A stretch of DNA of 64,000 nucleotides, taken from contig NC_054085.1 in the NCBI RefSeq assembly GCF_017562075.2, positions 18,268,722-18,332,721 on the forward strand, read 5' to 3'. Below, piece by piece: positions 38,147 to 49,572 of the stretch. Position 1 is the first letter of the stretch. Each line of letters begins with the position of its first letter. Both the position numbers and the translations under genes were made by a program. The notes under the pieces are model-generated. The model was given only the letters and a program-made list of their open reading frames with translations. It made no database searches and was not told the origin of the DNA. Source of the stretch: Anopheles merus (taxonomy: Eukaryota > Arthropoda > Insecta > Diptera > Culicidae).

Positions 38147-39350
38147 TCATAACATCAGCAGCAGCAGTATGAAGTGCGAGTAGAGGACGTAGATGAAGAA
38201 GTTCGGCGAGTAGTTGTTAAGGCTGCGCTGCCCGGGAGGCACTGGCAGGGTGTTGCTGTTGTTGGCAGCACCGTCCGCCCCGGCGTGCTGGTGATGCTGA
38301 TGGTGGGCGTACTTGTGCGGATGCTGCATCGTCATCGCTGGTGCTGGCGCCGTTTGCTGCTGCTGCTGCTGATGGTGCGGATGCGGATGATGATGAGTCG
38401 GGTGGTGAGTGTGATGGTGGTGGTGATGGGGCTGGTGCGTCTGATAAGCCGCTGGGGGCTGCCCCTGGGCCAGAAAGTGGTACTGGCTCGGTGGCTGCTG
38501 GTGGAAGGGATTGGTAATGATCGACTGGGTGGTCGCGTTCGAAGCGGTCGAGCTGCCCAGGGCACGCTGATGCTGGAGGTAGTCTATGTTCTCGTAATGG
38601 TCCGAGTCGGGATCCACGTCGGGCGCCACCGCAAGCTGATGGGCCGTCTGGTCCGGATACTTCAGGTCGTACCGTACCGGCAGATCGCAGGCCGGCCGCA
38701 GCTCGCGATAATCGTTCGAGAGCACCTGCTGCGCCAGATAGCGCTCCAGCTCGAGCTTGTCCACCTTCTGCGGCACGATGCGCTCGTGCACGTTCTTCCG
38801 CTCCTGGAGAATCTTTTTGCGCTCACGAGTTTTGCGCCGATAGACGATGGCTGCGCCAGCACCGAGCGCTAGCAGTAGCAGACTGAGCAGCACGCTCAGC
38901 ACGGTTACGAGGTGGGCCGGGCAGTTGATGTCGCCTTCGGACATGTTGCGCAGTATGCGACGCGTTACCAGCCCGTCCTCGTTCAGATCGCACCCAATCT
39001 CGTCCTTGTCGATCAGCAGCACGGTCGTGATGTTGGTGTGATCGGCCAGCGCTTTGCCGAGGAAAGCCACACCGTCCGGATCGTCCCCGTCGTCGTCGTC
39101 GAGCGTGCCGGTGACGAGCCGCCACAGCCAGCGGATGGTGCAGTTGCAGACGAGCGGATTGCCGGCCAGCTTTAGTCGCTGCAGCCGATCGAGCGGAAAC
39201 TGCACCGCATCCAGTGTGAGCAGTGCGTTCCGTCGCATGGAAATGTCGATCAGGTGTGGGTTGCCGTGGAAAAGCCGTACCGGGAGGGTCGAAAAGGTGG
39301 GATTGTCGTCGAGTGTCAGCACCTGCAGGTGTGTGTTGTCGATGAAGGCT
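38147..39350 (-). CDS. LRR transmembrane protein, coding exon 3 (residues 329-729, C-terminus)
   Basis: The exon follows a CTGCAG acceptor. Its first base completes an Arg codon (AG+A), then AFIDNTHLQVLTLDDN continues the LRR array. Residues 388-472 form an LRR C-terminal flank with the CNC pair (397/399) and later Cys 449 and 472. Residues 475-499 (VTVLSVLLSLLLLALGAGAAI) are the transmembrane helix, followed by basic stop-transfer residues YRRKTRERKK. The cytoplasmic tail includes KVDKLELERYLAQQVL, a tyrosine motif DHYENIDYL near 580, a His-rich and Gln-rich stretch at about 634-661, and an unusual hydrophobic terminus (FFIYVLYSHFILLLLML) before TGA. Low-complexity His/Gln codons make the antisense strand open as well, but that frame has no domain content. 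Confidence 0.9.
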
Positions 39351-42300
39351 CTGCAGGAAGGTATTGAGGGGAGAGAATAGGTAAAGGTAGAAGAAAGTTA
39401 ATAATTGTAAAATGGAGCTATGGAAATGTAACAAACGAGATAGCAAGCGTTGATTCTGGGTAAATTTTGAGGTTTGAATGGCGAATTAGATCGAGTCGAC
39501 TAAGTCGACTAAGAGTGAGTTGCAAGTCAGTGCGAATAAGTTCTTCATTGATCGAGATTTTATTCTCAAATAATTATTTGAAACGAGCTGCCTGATCAAA
39601 AGAGTTGAACGATTCATCAGCAATTAACTTGCACAAGAGCTGTTGAGCTCACAAACGATTTAATTCATCGCTGAATGAATGAGTAAAGTCCTATTCGGCG
39701 TGGAGAATTGAATGATTCTGTAAAATTTAGCCAATATCTATTAAGGAGAACAGGTTGATGCAAAGCCCGTTGCTAGGTTGCCATTTTCAGCTCGCTTTTG
39801 ACAGTTTCATGAAAAAGTGTTTACAAACAAACGGCTAATAGTTAACACAGAAAAATGGACGAATTTACTATTGGAAAGATTATATTGGTTAAATTTCTTG
39901 CGACCAACCACTTCTGGAGAGTAAGGAGAAGTAATTGCAGCCTACGCTGTAGTCAAAAACATTGATAACCTTTTATTGTTTGCCATTCCGTGACCACGAA
40001 TCACTACCATTTGCGACGGTCCTGCTGGAAGAACGAAAAGTTTGACAGGCATAAAACAGCCCAGCACATGTTCCAACTGGCTAAAAGAAGTCCTATTTAC
40101 TTTCAATTAAGCACTGAGAGTAAAATGAAACATCCAATCGGCACACTCTGGTCCAATATGCACACCGTCCTTTGCTTAAAACCCGGCGACGGATGATAAA
40201 GAGTTCCTTGGATTGTATCAGCCATGTAATATTCTAATTGGATTCTAATTTTTGTAATATTCTAAAAGGAAATGAGGGCAAAATGCTGAACAAAATTCTT
40301 ATTCACTCCATAGCAACGTCCATCGCTACACATAAACAATGTTCAATTTAACTGTCAAAATTTTCCCATGGCTTTCTGTCAAATTACGCTAAGCGCATTG
40401 ACCTGTTCTCTTTCAAAGATCTTGGTTTTAGCCATCGAAAAAGCTATTTTTCTCACAAAAGAATGACTTAGCTGCGAGAGACTCTTAAGTGAATCAAATC
40501 AGCTTAATGATTCATCAGGACTCAATTATGGAAAGAGTTATTTGATTAACGAGTTAAAAGACAGTGAGTTCCTGTTCGACTACGTGATCTCTGACAAGAT
40601 TATACTCCCAATTTTGAATTGAAGAATGATTGAATTCGTTGTGAGTAAGTTATCAGTTGGCATAGAGAGCTGATTCAATGATTCAAATTCAATTCATGGG
40701 ATAGTCGCACTATTGAGTGAGGATTTAATTCACTATGAGTGAATTTTTGGCCACCAGAAGGAATATAACAGCAAATTTCAAAAAAACTCCATCAACTCAG
40801 TTCATTTACTGTAAAGATGTAACTCTTTCGGTCACTACGACTCAGCTGGTACATCACTATTAAATTATGAAAAGTGTTTTAGTTTAAGGTTTCTTTTAAA
40901 TGCCTGAATGTGTTGTGCACCTTTGCTTGTTGGTACATTAGAGGCTTTATTTATTTACTTGCATAATTTATTGAAGTACCTTATCAAATAAGCCACAAGA
41001 CCTCAGCTAATGAGGTATATGATTCAGTTATCCACCTCTTCAAAAAACACGCCTCCACAACAGGGACTTATGCGCCCCAACACAACAACACTCTTCCATG
41101 TGCATTGTTACAACTCATTTCATTTTGATTTTATTCCACCCGGTACATGCTCCAACCGCATCGGGCCGGCCCGGAAAGATTGTCCCCGTCACCTAAACAG
41201 CCCACAGGTCCCATGAAGTGCTGTGAGTTACAATGCAAATGCACAACGTCTTACAGCAACGATGTTTACGACGCACATGGTAAATCGAGCGAATGGTTGG
41301 TGTTTTTGGCCAGGATGGAAGCATTTGTGGCTGGTACACATAAGATAGCATTGTTAATGGTGCTGCAATTTGTACGCTTCGTGTACAGGAAAGCATGATC
41401 GCGCCTGTTTGCTATACTCCAACCAAACGTATGAATATTTTTGTGTTAAAACGAGTAAAATGATGGCATGCGTTTTTGAAATTGAAATGTGAAAAAAAAC
41501 GGGGAACAACGAGCTGAATGTTTCCCTTTTCTGAGTCACCGGTGGATGAGCGTCGTGCACTTCATTTCACATCAAATTTAAAGCCACGGATTATCTTTTA
41601 CTGAATATGGTAGCCCGTAAGCTTGTTGGTATGAAGTTCATTCGACGCTGACATGAAATCACGCATTTAACCTTCACATGTCTTGTTTTCAGTTGATTGT
41701 TCTTTAACCATCAGCTCGTAACACGATCTTTATGCTCCTTCGGGGCTTCAACTTTTATCATTTATTTCCCTCGCTTCGCTTAAGCAAAAGTGCATCTCAG
41801 ACCGCACAATATATTGAACCTGTCAGAAATAGTTTTCTCTCCACTATCGCGCCGTACGGGCAAGGATATGTGTTGCTCCCTGCCCGGGGAAACTGTCAGC
41901 GGCTCTCAGCGCATCGTGCCAAACTCCATTTTTACGCCAACAAGACGGAAGCGACCCACGGCTGCCTCGCGCTGGCATTTGGCAGCTGCAGACACGCAGA
42001 GCTAACAATACAAATGCTTCCCTTTGGCCCTTCTGTGTGTTTTCCACCGACAACGAACCCGTTGCGGAGAGTTCGTAAAAATAGCTAAATTTCGATGCCT
42101 GCGTTTTCCCACCGCGGTGGCGTGGTATTAGCGGCAATTCGCTATTGTTCTGTACTGCCGTGCCGTGCCGATGATGAACTATCGCACGCGTGTTTCGTCG
42201 CCTTTGTGCGCTGCTATTTTTGCCCACCAGCACCAGAAGAGCGTACCGTTTGGGGAAGGGGGTTTACACCAAATTACACGCACAGCGCAAAACTTTCACT

Positions 42301-43310
42301 GCCGTCCGCTTCGCTTTCTTTCCTTCGTTGCCATGGGTGCCATGAGCGTTGCTGGCGTAGACAACGGATGCTTTGCGTATCCTGCCGTCCCGTTGCGTGA
42401 GTCGGGTGTGCGTGTGCAGGAATAGCGTCACCCGTGCGTGGGGCTGGGGGTTGATTTTAATTTTGAAAATAGTTTGCCCAAATACGAGCAGCAAGCAGGT
42501 GAACTCGTTTGGCGGTAGATGAGCAGCTGGCTTGGGAATTTATTGCACCAAGGCATTCACCATGCAGCGGTGAAAATTTCCTTCAATTTGATGAACTTTA
42601 ACTAGAAATCTTCTTACTATGAACAATCAAATTATATGAGTGAATATCAATAAACTTCAAAATTTTTAGCATTTTTCTATGACTGCTTAAAATTTAATTT
42701 CTAAAAGACACGGTGGCATTTTAACTTCCAAACCAACGCCGAAATGACTCATTCGCGAAACCATGAAGCCATCAAAGTGAAACCTCCTTTGGGAGCATTT
42801 CTATTGCCCATCACCGTTGCTATAGATACAGGATACGTGCTTTGTGTTGTGGATGGTTATAAAAATTTAAAACCTCATCAGCACTGCAAGCAGTGAGCTC
42901 AGACGTGAGCGACGGTGCGCTTAAATTCACATTCCGAGTGCGCTCGCTAATGAAAGTACCTTCACACTTCACAGCGAAGATATGCTGCGCCCTTTCTCTT
43001 TGCCATGCCTGGCACATTCTCGCGCATCGAAAAAAGGGGCTATAATCCTGAATCGATCGTAACGAACATTTGATGACAGCTTGGGTACTATGGCAGGGTG
43101 CTCGCTTTTATTACATCCTTCCCGGCAGCATAGCGAACCGATCGTTGAGCTACCATTTCGCCTCCTCCACAACCAGCAATCAGCTCGAGATAACATCGAT
43201 AGCAAACCGTCCAGTACCGTGCAGTAAGTCAATAGATTCCGGCCATTTTCATAACTGACAGCCGGTGGCAAGGCGGAGCGGGTTGCAGTTGCACGTTGGG
43301 CGGTACTTAC
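39351..43310 (-). other. LRR gene intron 2
   Basis: The intron runs from GTAAGT to CTGCAG in phase 2. It contains the inverted-repeat element at 39732-40424. On either side of that element (39480-39730 and 40440-40750) lie many short degenerate motifs of the types TGAATCATT, GAATGATT and GAGTGAATT. The remaining 40.9-43.3 kb holds no defensible exon. Confidence 0.75.
39732..40424. mobile_element. 693-bp inverted-repeat element, copy B, in LRR intron 2
   Basis: This is the reverse complement of copy A at 28706-29380 over its whole length, with scattered substitutions and small indels (for example an extra stretch near 40045-40080). The ends share GAGAACAGGT. The flanking octamers AATTTAGC and GTTTTAGC match at six of eight positions, an aged target duplication. 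The copies confirm each other's boundaries. It interrupts a region of degenerate TGAATCATT-type motifs in the intron. Confidence 0.75.
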
Positions 43311-43471
43311 CTCGTATCGATGTGCTCCAATCGATCCAGCCGGTCCAGATGCAGCTCACGCAGCTGGAACAGATTTTGGAAGGCAACCGGCGGCAGCTCC
43401 ACGAACGAGTTGCCGCTCAGCGTCAGCGTGGTCAGGTTGTACAGCTTCGCCAGCTGCACCGTCGGGATGGT
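43311..43471 (-). CDS. LRR transmembrane protein, coding exon 2 (residues 276-328)
   Basis: This small internal exon carries two more leucine-rich repeats, read as TIPTVQLAKLYNLTTLTLSG followed by a repeat containing LRELHLDRL. The acceptor is CATACAG just above 43471 and the donor is GTAAGT starting at 43310. It is 161 nt long, entering in phase 0 and leaving in phase 2. Exon 1 ends in ADNNLT, so the first codon here (ACC, Thr) directly continues the repeat. It is easy to miss because the open frame alone is only about 50 codons and the complementary strand is also open. The match of both phases and of the repeat spacing makes it secure. Confidence 0.87.
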
Positions 43472-45382
43472 CTGTATGTGTGTATGTGTGGATGAGAGAA
43501 ACAGAACAACAAGTGTAAAAAGCGATGGTCGAGAGCACGATGAAAGTGAAAATTGCTACCCCTTTGGGAGGGATAGTAGAAGCTTTGGGGGGGGGGGGGG
43601 AGTTTGAACTGGAAATAAGTCATAAGCATTATCGGAAGCCAAAAGCAATCGACGATGGGATGCAATGGGGGGAAAATAATTCACCGGAGGAATAGTTCAC
43701 TTTCGTTGCAGTGTATAACCGGACCGCCGGCTATAATGATCGATTTTTGGGACTCAAAACTATTGAAAGGTAATGGTATAACAGTTGAATTTATAACATC
43801 AGTAGTATAACATAAAACAATGTTGCTTTTGTACATTGAAAAGTCTCTCTTGACGGAGGTCCAATTGCTTATTGATAACCTTTATATGTTATCACAGTCA
43901 TTGCCACAAATTGTTTGCTTTAACTCACATAATTTTGTTTTTAGGGCATCCATTTTTTTACAGTGCTTATCAATTTTTGACTGTTAGTTAAGCGCTTTTT
44001 CTACACAATTTAAAATAATATCTGAATCTTATTTTAAAATGATTGAAATTAAGTTAAGCAGTTTTATAATGTTATTGATAGAATTTAAAAAAAATAAAAT
44101 TGATATGCCAATTTTGAAAGTTTTAATGGATTGAATACAGTTGCGATGTGAGTAATAGATTGATTTAAAATTGATTTATATTAATTATTTTTTTCACAAA
44201 AAAACAATCAAATTATTCTGTTTTTCTATTTTTTTTTATGTAAAATTACACTTATTTTAAATCTGCTTGATAATTAAAATAAATTCATAACGATTTCAAC
44301 AAAAGTCTAAAATTGTTGACTAACAGACAAAAATAGGTACGTTAGACGCAAAAATTTATATCAAAAATTGATGTCTTAGGGTTAAAATTTGACGGCAATC
44401 ACTCTAATTGTTTTAGGTATATTTATCAATAAATAAATTTTCAACTTCACAAAAATTTGTAATTGTATTTTATAAAACCATTTAACTTGCATCACGTTGT
44501 AATTTGACTGAACCGTCAATTAGAAAGCGTTACAGATGTGCTATGCTGTGCTTAGAGGCTCAAACGAGGTTTTGTCAAATGCATTTTACATTAAATTCCA
44601 TAAAATTTGACCTAAATTTTCCCAATTATTATGACAGGTTGGCCTAGACCACCAACGGTCGTTGTACCAAAGAGGATGAAACAGAAGATTTATTAATGAA
44701 TAAATTCTTAAACTTGAAAAAAAGCAGTTTGATCACACAATGTGCGAGGTTTTAATACCTTTAAGATATAAAATAGTAAAAGCTGCCTAATAAAGTCAAA
44801 GGAAAAGACAACCTAAGACAATATTGTAGCTTTAGGCAACCAAAACAGTACAATAAAAAAAAGTTCCTCTTTTTCGAAGCATTTAAATCCACACGCATAA
44901 GCGCCACGGTGCCGTATCGAATCCAAATTAAACTTTACCACACACCATACCGGTGGCGTGCTGCATTAATCCTTTCCTTGGACTTAATTTACGACCACCC
45001 TGTCATCCACCACTCCTCCAGGGCTACACCCATTCAAAAAATGTCCATCACAAGCCCCGGCCTGGAGCTGATCGGTACCGGTTTGACTGTTTTGAAACCA
45101 AATACGTTCGCCGCCTTTCATCGAGCGCGCGGCCAATGACGTGATGAACCATATGCACCCAGGGCGAAACGTCAACTGCTCCAACAAATGGTATCGCTTT
45201 CTTCACGCGTTTCACCATTCCGATGCAGGCCTCCCTTAAAGGGTAGAGCAACCTTTCGAAACGGTATCGCACGGCGCACACATTTAATTGCAGCTTGGAG
45301 ATGGTTTATTAAACTACGCTAATTTGAATTTCAAATCAAAGCTGAGGAGCGCGATCGAGAAAGACAAGCTTAGGCGGCTTAC
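43472..45382 (-). other. LRR gene intron 1
   Basis: The intron runs from GTAAGC to CATACAG in phase 0. It is AT-rich in 43.7-44.9 kb and contains a run of 14 G at 43587-43600. I see no further exon: open frames inside it are short and lack LRR character, and the flanking repeats already join in register. Confidence 0.75.
43587..43600. repeat. (G)14 run in LRR intron 1
   Basis: Fourteen consecutive G on the plus strand, so C-rich in the transcript. Confidence 0.95.
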
Positions 45383-46207
45383 CGTTAGATTGTTGTCGGC
45401 CAGGTCGAGCAGCTGGAGCGCGCTCAAACCGCTGAAACCGCTCCAGTCCAGCTCCATCAGCACGTTGCCGGCCAGCCGGAGCGTGTGCAGCTGGTGCAGC
45501 GTGCCGAAGCTGTCGTTCGCGACGAACTCGATCAGATTGCCGGACAGGTCGAGATGGCGCAACGACCGCAGGTACTCCAGATTGCCACCGTACGGTACCT
45601 CCAGCAGCTGGTTGTTGGCCAGCAGTAGCGTTTCGAGCGAAACCAGCGGCCTCAGCACACCCTCCTCGAAGCTTACCAGCCGGTTGCTGGGCAGCTCGAG
45701 CCGGCGCAGCGACACCAGCGACTGGAACGCGGTCGGATGGACCTGCTCCAGCTGGTTGTCGCCGAGCCGGAGCAGCTCGAGCCGGCGCAACCCCCGGAAG
45801 CTGTCCTTCAGCAGCGCCGGCAGCACGTTGTGGGTGAGGTTGAGCGCGAGCAGCTTTTCCTGCGATTCGAAGTTTTTCGAGCCGAGCGTGTCGATCCGAT
45901 TGTGCGAGAGGTCGAGCGACTCGAGCTGATAGTAGAAGGCGAGCGTGAAGTGTACGTTGGTGATCTGGTTGGCGGTCAGGTTGAGGTACCGCACGTCCGG
46001 GTTGAGCTGGATCGGTACCACCTCGAGCGACGCGTTAATGCAGGACGTGCGCAGATTGCGATCGCTCTCGCAGGTACACAGCGACGGACAGAAGCTGCTC
46101 GCGGTGGGCAGGAGGGTGAGTGACAGGAGCAGCACCAGCGTGACGTGGTGGATTGTCCGCTCAAGGTGGTGGGAATTAGCCACAAAGCCACTTAAGTCCG
46201 CCATCAT
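45383..46207 (-). CDS. LRR transmembrane protein, coding exon 1 (residues 1-275)
   Basis: This exon encodes the N-terminus. A hydrophobic stretch at about residues 22-38 (VTLVLLLSLTLLPTASS) is the likely signal-peptide core, after a rather long 20-residue lead. The cysteine-rich LRR N-terminal flank follows (Cys 40, 44, 46 and 56, CPSLCTC pattern). Leucine-rich repeats then start near residue 72, each with the LxxLxLxxN core (for example LESLDLSHNRI, LRHLDLSGNLI). There are several N-glycosylation sequons (NAS, NLT, NDS). The start is the first of two adjacent ATGs; the frame upstream meets a TGA 13 codons before it, so the start is well bounded. The exon ends at ACG followed by GTAAGC at 45382, phase 0, giving residues DNNLT. 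Confidence 0.9.
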
Positions 46208-46381
46208 CTCTTGAGGGTGGTTGCGTTTTCTTATATCGCCTCAAATCTCGCTCTTTCTCTGCCTCCAGAGAGATGACGAGTTTGACGATCGTACGCCTTG
46301 TTTTGTTGTAGTGTGAGTTAGTTTTCCTTCTTCACGGTGGTTTTTAGGTTGTAGTCATGCTTCGAAGGTGTCGGCACTTAC

Positions 46382-46398
46382 GTTCGTTTGATGCACAT
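46382..46398 (-). other. Candidate 17-nt 5' exon upstream of the LRR coding start
   Basis: Read on the minus strand, a pyrimidine-rich tract ends in CTCCCCAG directly before ATGTGCATCAAACGAAC, which is followed by GTAAGT. That is a strong acceptor and a strong donor around 17 bases. No good acceptor lies close upstream of the ATG ATG start at 46207, and joining this unit in frame would need a weak acceptor (ATATAAG). It is therefore more likely a 5' untranslated exon, or a chance pair of sites, than coding. RNA data would decide. Confidence 0.3.
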
Positions 46399-47169
46399 CT
46401 GGGGAGAAAGATTAGAAGAAAGTGAAAGGAGGCAATGGAGTTAATGCGCTTATCGTTCGATAGGAAGGAGTCAAATTAAGATATAACGAGGGTAAATTAT
46501 AGACCTTTAAAATGAGGTTACAGCGTATTATTAACATAGATATAAGTGTATTATGGTTTAGTATCCTAAGAAGATTAACTTAATGGAAATATGTCTATGT
46601 AAAGTGAAATGTAAAAACAATGAGGACTTCATAAACGAATTGGAAACATAATATAACATAAGTCTTATTATGCAAGAATTTTTGTTGAATAAATATTTAA
46701 GACACTAAAATCACCGACACCAAAATATTGATATTTCTGGGGATAGCAGACTTATATCGATATCTAAGCTACATTGAAGCCTTTGGGACAAATTACAGGG
46801 TTTTCCATGGGTTTTGGCTGTATTCTAAGGACTTCTAAGGTCCCCCTTTGAATTCGAAAAAGTTGGATGAATAAAAGCCTGCAAATATAGGTTATTGTTT
46901 TTACAAATCAAGCACTCAATCCGCACGAGCATTAACTCAAAACACGACCAGTTATTTAGATGACATTAAGATAAACCGTTCGCTGGAAGTGATTTACACT
47001 CAGCCATGCTCGAAGCTTTGCCCAAAACTTCACCCGAATCAAACTCTCCCACCAAGAAGCTCCGTATCGCCGACGGCTTTCATAAATCACACAACTCACT
47101 GCTTCCCATAATCATCATCCACCGTAACCACAAATTAGGCATCCCATCTTGAGTGCGATCTAAGTTTCA

Positions 47170-47235
<66 letters not shown>

Positions 47236-49147
47236 AAGCGCGCACGCGAATCGAACCAGTCGGGGTGCGGGTGACAAAAAGTTCTCCGATTCCGTGCCCG
47301 GAGAAGACCTAGAAGGACACCAGCAGGCGGCAGCGGAAGGTAGGATTGAAACGTGTAATCTGTCAAAAACTTGTCACTCTTGACACATTTGGCTGCCACA
47401 AGGCGCTGGTCTTTGGCACGCGAAGCAACGCGTTCGGGGCAGGGGGGAAAACGCGCACAAATCCTTTCGAAGGCCTTGTGCCCGGATGCCGTGCGAAACA
47501 AAGTGAAGGAGTTACGGTGCCACGTGCCGCATGGTGATTGTTTGGAGCGCTTTGCTGTTGACTTGCTATTGTTCTTGTTAAGGTTTGTGTGCAGATTATT
47601 ATGACTGCTTGGAGTGGCGCGACAAAAGGGTTACTTGACAGCGAAGAACGAAATCCAAAAACAGTTAAATTTTGTGTGATTGCTGCTGGAAGGCCTTATT
47701 TAATTATTAATACTTTTCAAGAATTCCTGCCTGCCCTATATCTTAATCATAAAGTTACTCTTCCGGAATGGAGTCACAAACATTTTCCCTTCCAATGTTA
47801 CATTTCCACGCTCTCTCTCTCTCTCCGAAAAACACTGATTAATGCAAAGCACTTTGCCTGTCCCGAACCTGCTTGGTCGCTGCGGAGTGCTTTGAAATCA
47901 TTAAAGCAATCACTAAAGGCAACAATGCTTTAAAGTGTTACTCCTTTTTTCCCGGCAAACGAATAAAATAAATAAATCACAAAACTCCAAAAACTAAACC
48001 ACGCAATGCTCGGCAACAGTAGCCGCAGCAGCAAGAAAACAAAAACCACGTTAACCATGCAAAGCGGGCGCAAAACATTCCACCTCGGGAGAAAGGGGGG
48101 AGTAAGAGCGTGGTAAAAAACCCCGCTCGAATTCCGTAGTAAAAGCGGTTGTAGAATTTGTTGGCCTTCCCACCCGTCCCGAGTGTTTTCCACTCGCTCT
48201 TCGATCGCCTGCGGCCTGCGATCGTCCGTCTGTCAGTGCAATGCCGTTGCCAACGCAACGCCATTTTCTGCCAATTTTCACCAACTGTCGCTGCCGCGGG
48301 CAGTGGAGTGGATGAGTGATCCCCGCTCCCCGCTATTTTATTGTTTCTTCAGCTGTTCCGACTTCAAAACCTTCGTATTTAATTTTGAAGCAGACTGATG
48401 TGGCCCTGCGAATCCGAAAAGGGCCACCGGGGTACAAAACGCCCCGGCAGCAGGCAATTTTACACACTTTATCGCGTATGCTGCTGGATGCTTTTGGTTG
48501 TTTCGCCGGAGTGGAATTGTTATTTTTAGTGCTACGCCTTTCGGTCTGTGCCGAGACAGAAATTAGTTCCCGTGCGCCCCACGGCCCAGTCTGACTCCCG
48601 TCTGACACCTGTCTGACCTCTGACGCGCTGGATCTGCGGCACAGCGGTCTCGGCGAAACAATTTACGCGCATCTCTGCGCTAGATTCGCTAAATGAGCTG
48701 AAAAGCCATTTCAAGGAAAGGATGGGATATGGTGGAGACGCACTTTCTTACGGGTTCTATTGTCATCGTACGATTGTTCCTCCTGGTTGGGTGCTCGGAT
48801 GGGGTAGTTTATATTTGGAACCTCGGTTCGGCAGACGGCGGCTGGATAAATCCCAACGGCAGACGAATGATGTAGCCGCAACAGGTTCGGGGCCTGAAGC
48901 CTGAGGTCGTTTGTCAAGCGTGTGTGTGTGTGTGTGTGGTGCACCGGGAGGGGGGATGGACAGAAGGATTAATGCGAAAGGGCTGGCACAATAAGCGGGA
49001 GACAGATGCGAAAGGAGGTTATAATTTTCTTTTTAATGGTCGATGAGCATAATAAGCACCAGAAATAGATGCTTTTGTGCACTGATGGGGTTTATAAATA
49101 GAGATTATTTACTGTCCCATATGATTTCGGTTCTAGTTTACAAGACA
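46399..49147. other. Region upstream of the LRR gene, no promoter identified
   Basis: AT-rich to 47.1 kb, then a (GT)n run and a GC-richer block to 49.0 kb. I could not identify a convincing core promoter (TATA, Inr or DPE arrangement) or an additional 5' exon with confidence. Confidence 0.5.
47172..47234. repeat. (GT)n microsatellite
   Basis: About 31 uninterrupted GT units, upstream of the LRR gene. Confidence 0.95.
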
Positions 49148-49500
49148 TTGTTTTAAATAAGGTTTTAATTACACAACACGCTGTTGGAGAGTTCGTCAAC
49201 CAAAGCGTCATGTTCGTGTTTGTCGAGGCTACTACATTCCAAGGTTCTAACGTGCAATTTGAAAAATGGAATTCAATGCCACCTTGGATTAGTCTACTAA
49301 GATCTGAAGATTTAAACTCAAGGTATTGTTTTAAATACGGTTTTAATTACACAACTCGCTGTTGGAGATTTCGTCAACCAAAGCATCATGTTCGTGTTTG
49401 TCGAGGCTAACGATTCCAAGGTTCTAACGTGCAATTGGAAAAACAAATTTCAAAGTCACCTTGGATTAGTCTACTAAAATCTGACGATTAGTGTAACTCT
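49148..49500. repeat. Tandem duplication, two units of about 178 bp
   Basis: The block starting TTGTTTTAAATAAGGTTTTA at 49148 is repeated from 49326 (TTGTTTTAAATACGGTTTTA). It continues in parallel through GAGGCTA, CCAAGGTTCTAACGTGCAAT and CACCTTGGATTAGTCTACTA. By eye the units are close to 90% identical. Neither has a convincing coding frame. Confidence 0.8.
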
Positions 49501-49572
49501 GTTATGCCTCTTTTCAATTATTTATATACATATAAACATTACCACATATAAACATATAAACATTACCACAAG

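Larger units (their letters stand above)
38147..46398 (-). other. LRR transmembrane protein gene (locus span, three coding exons)
   Basis: This is the only gene supported in the window. Coding exons are 46207-45383 (825 nt), 43471-43311 (161 nt) and 39350-38147 (1204 nt including the TGA stop), total 2190 nt, giving 729 residues. Both introns have GT donors and AG acceptors and the phases match (0/0 and 2/2). The LRR register runs unbroken across both junctions, which is strong evidence for the model. Intron 1 is about 1.8 kb and intron 2 about 4.0 kb; intron 2 contains a 693-bp transposable element. The domain order (signal peptide, LRRNT, LRRs, LRRCT, one TM, tail) fits insect cell-surface LRR adhesion or signalling receptors of the capricious/tartan/Fili kind. 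The family name is inference; I cannot choose an orthologue without a search. Confidence 0.88.

Noticed and set aside
38174..38872. 232-codon plus-strand frame opposite LRR exon 3
   Set aside because: It is the antisense of the His/Gln-rich and membrane-span coding region and consists of low-complexity Val/Arg/Leu runs; the minus-strand product has clear domains.
45288..45929. 213-codon plus-strand frame opposite LRR exon 1
   Set aside because: Ser/Arg-rich antisense frame produced by the GC-rich LRR codons; no domain.
45737..46123. 128-codon plus-strand frame opposite LRR exon 1
   Set aside because: Another antisense shadow of the same exon, with Glu/Gln/Val-rich composition caused by Leu codons on the other strand.
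46207..46382. Translation starting in the 17-nt unit and continuing into exon 1
   Set aside because: The two obvious junctions shift the frame into early stops; only a weak acceptor (ATATAAG) would keep the frame.
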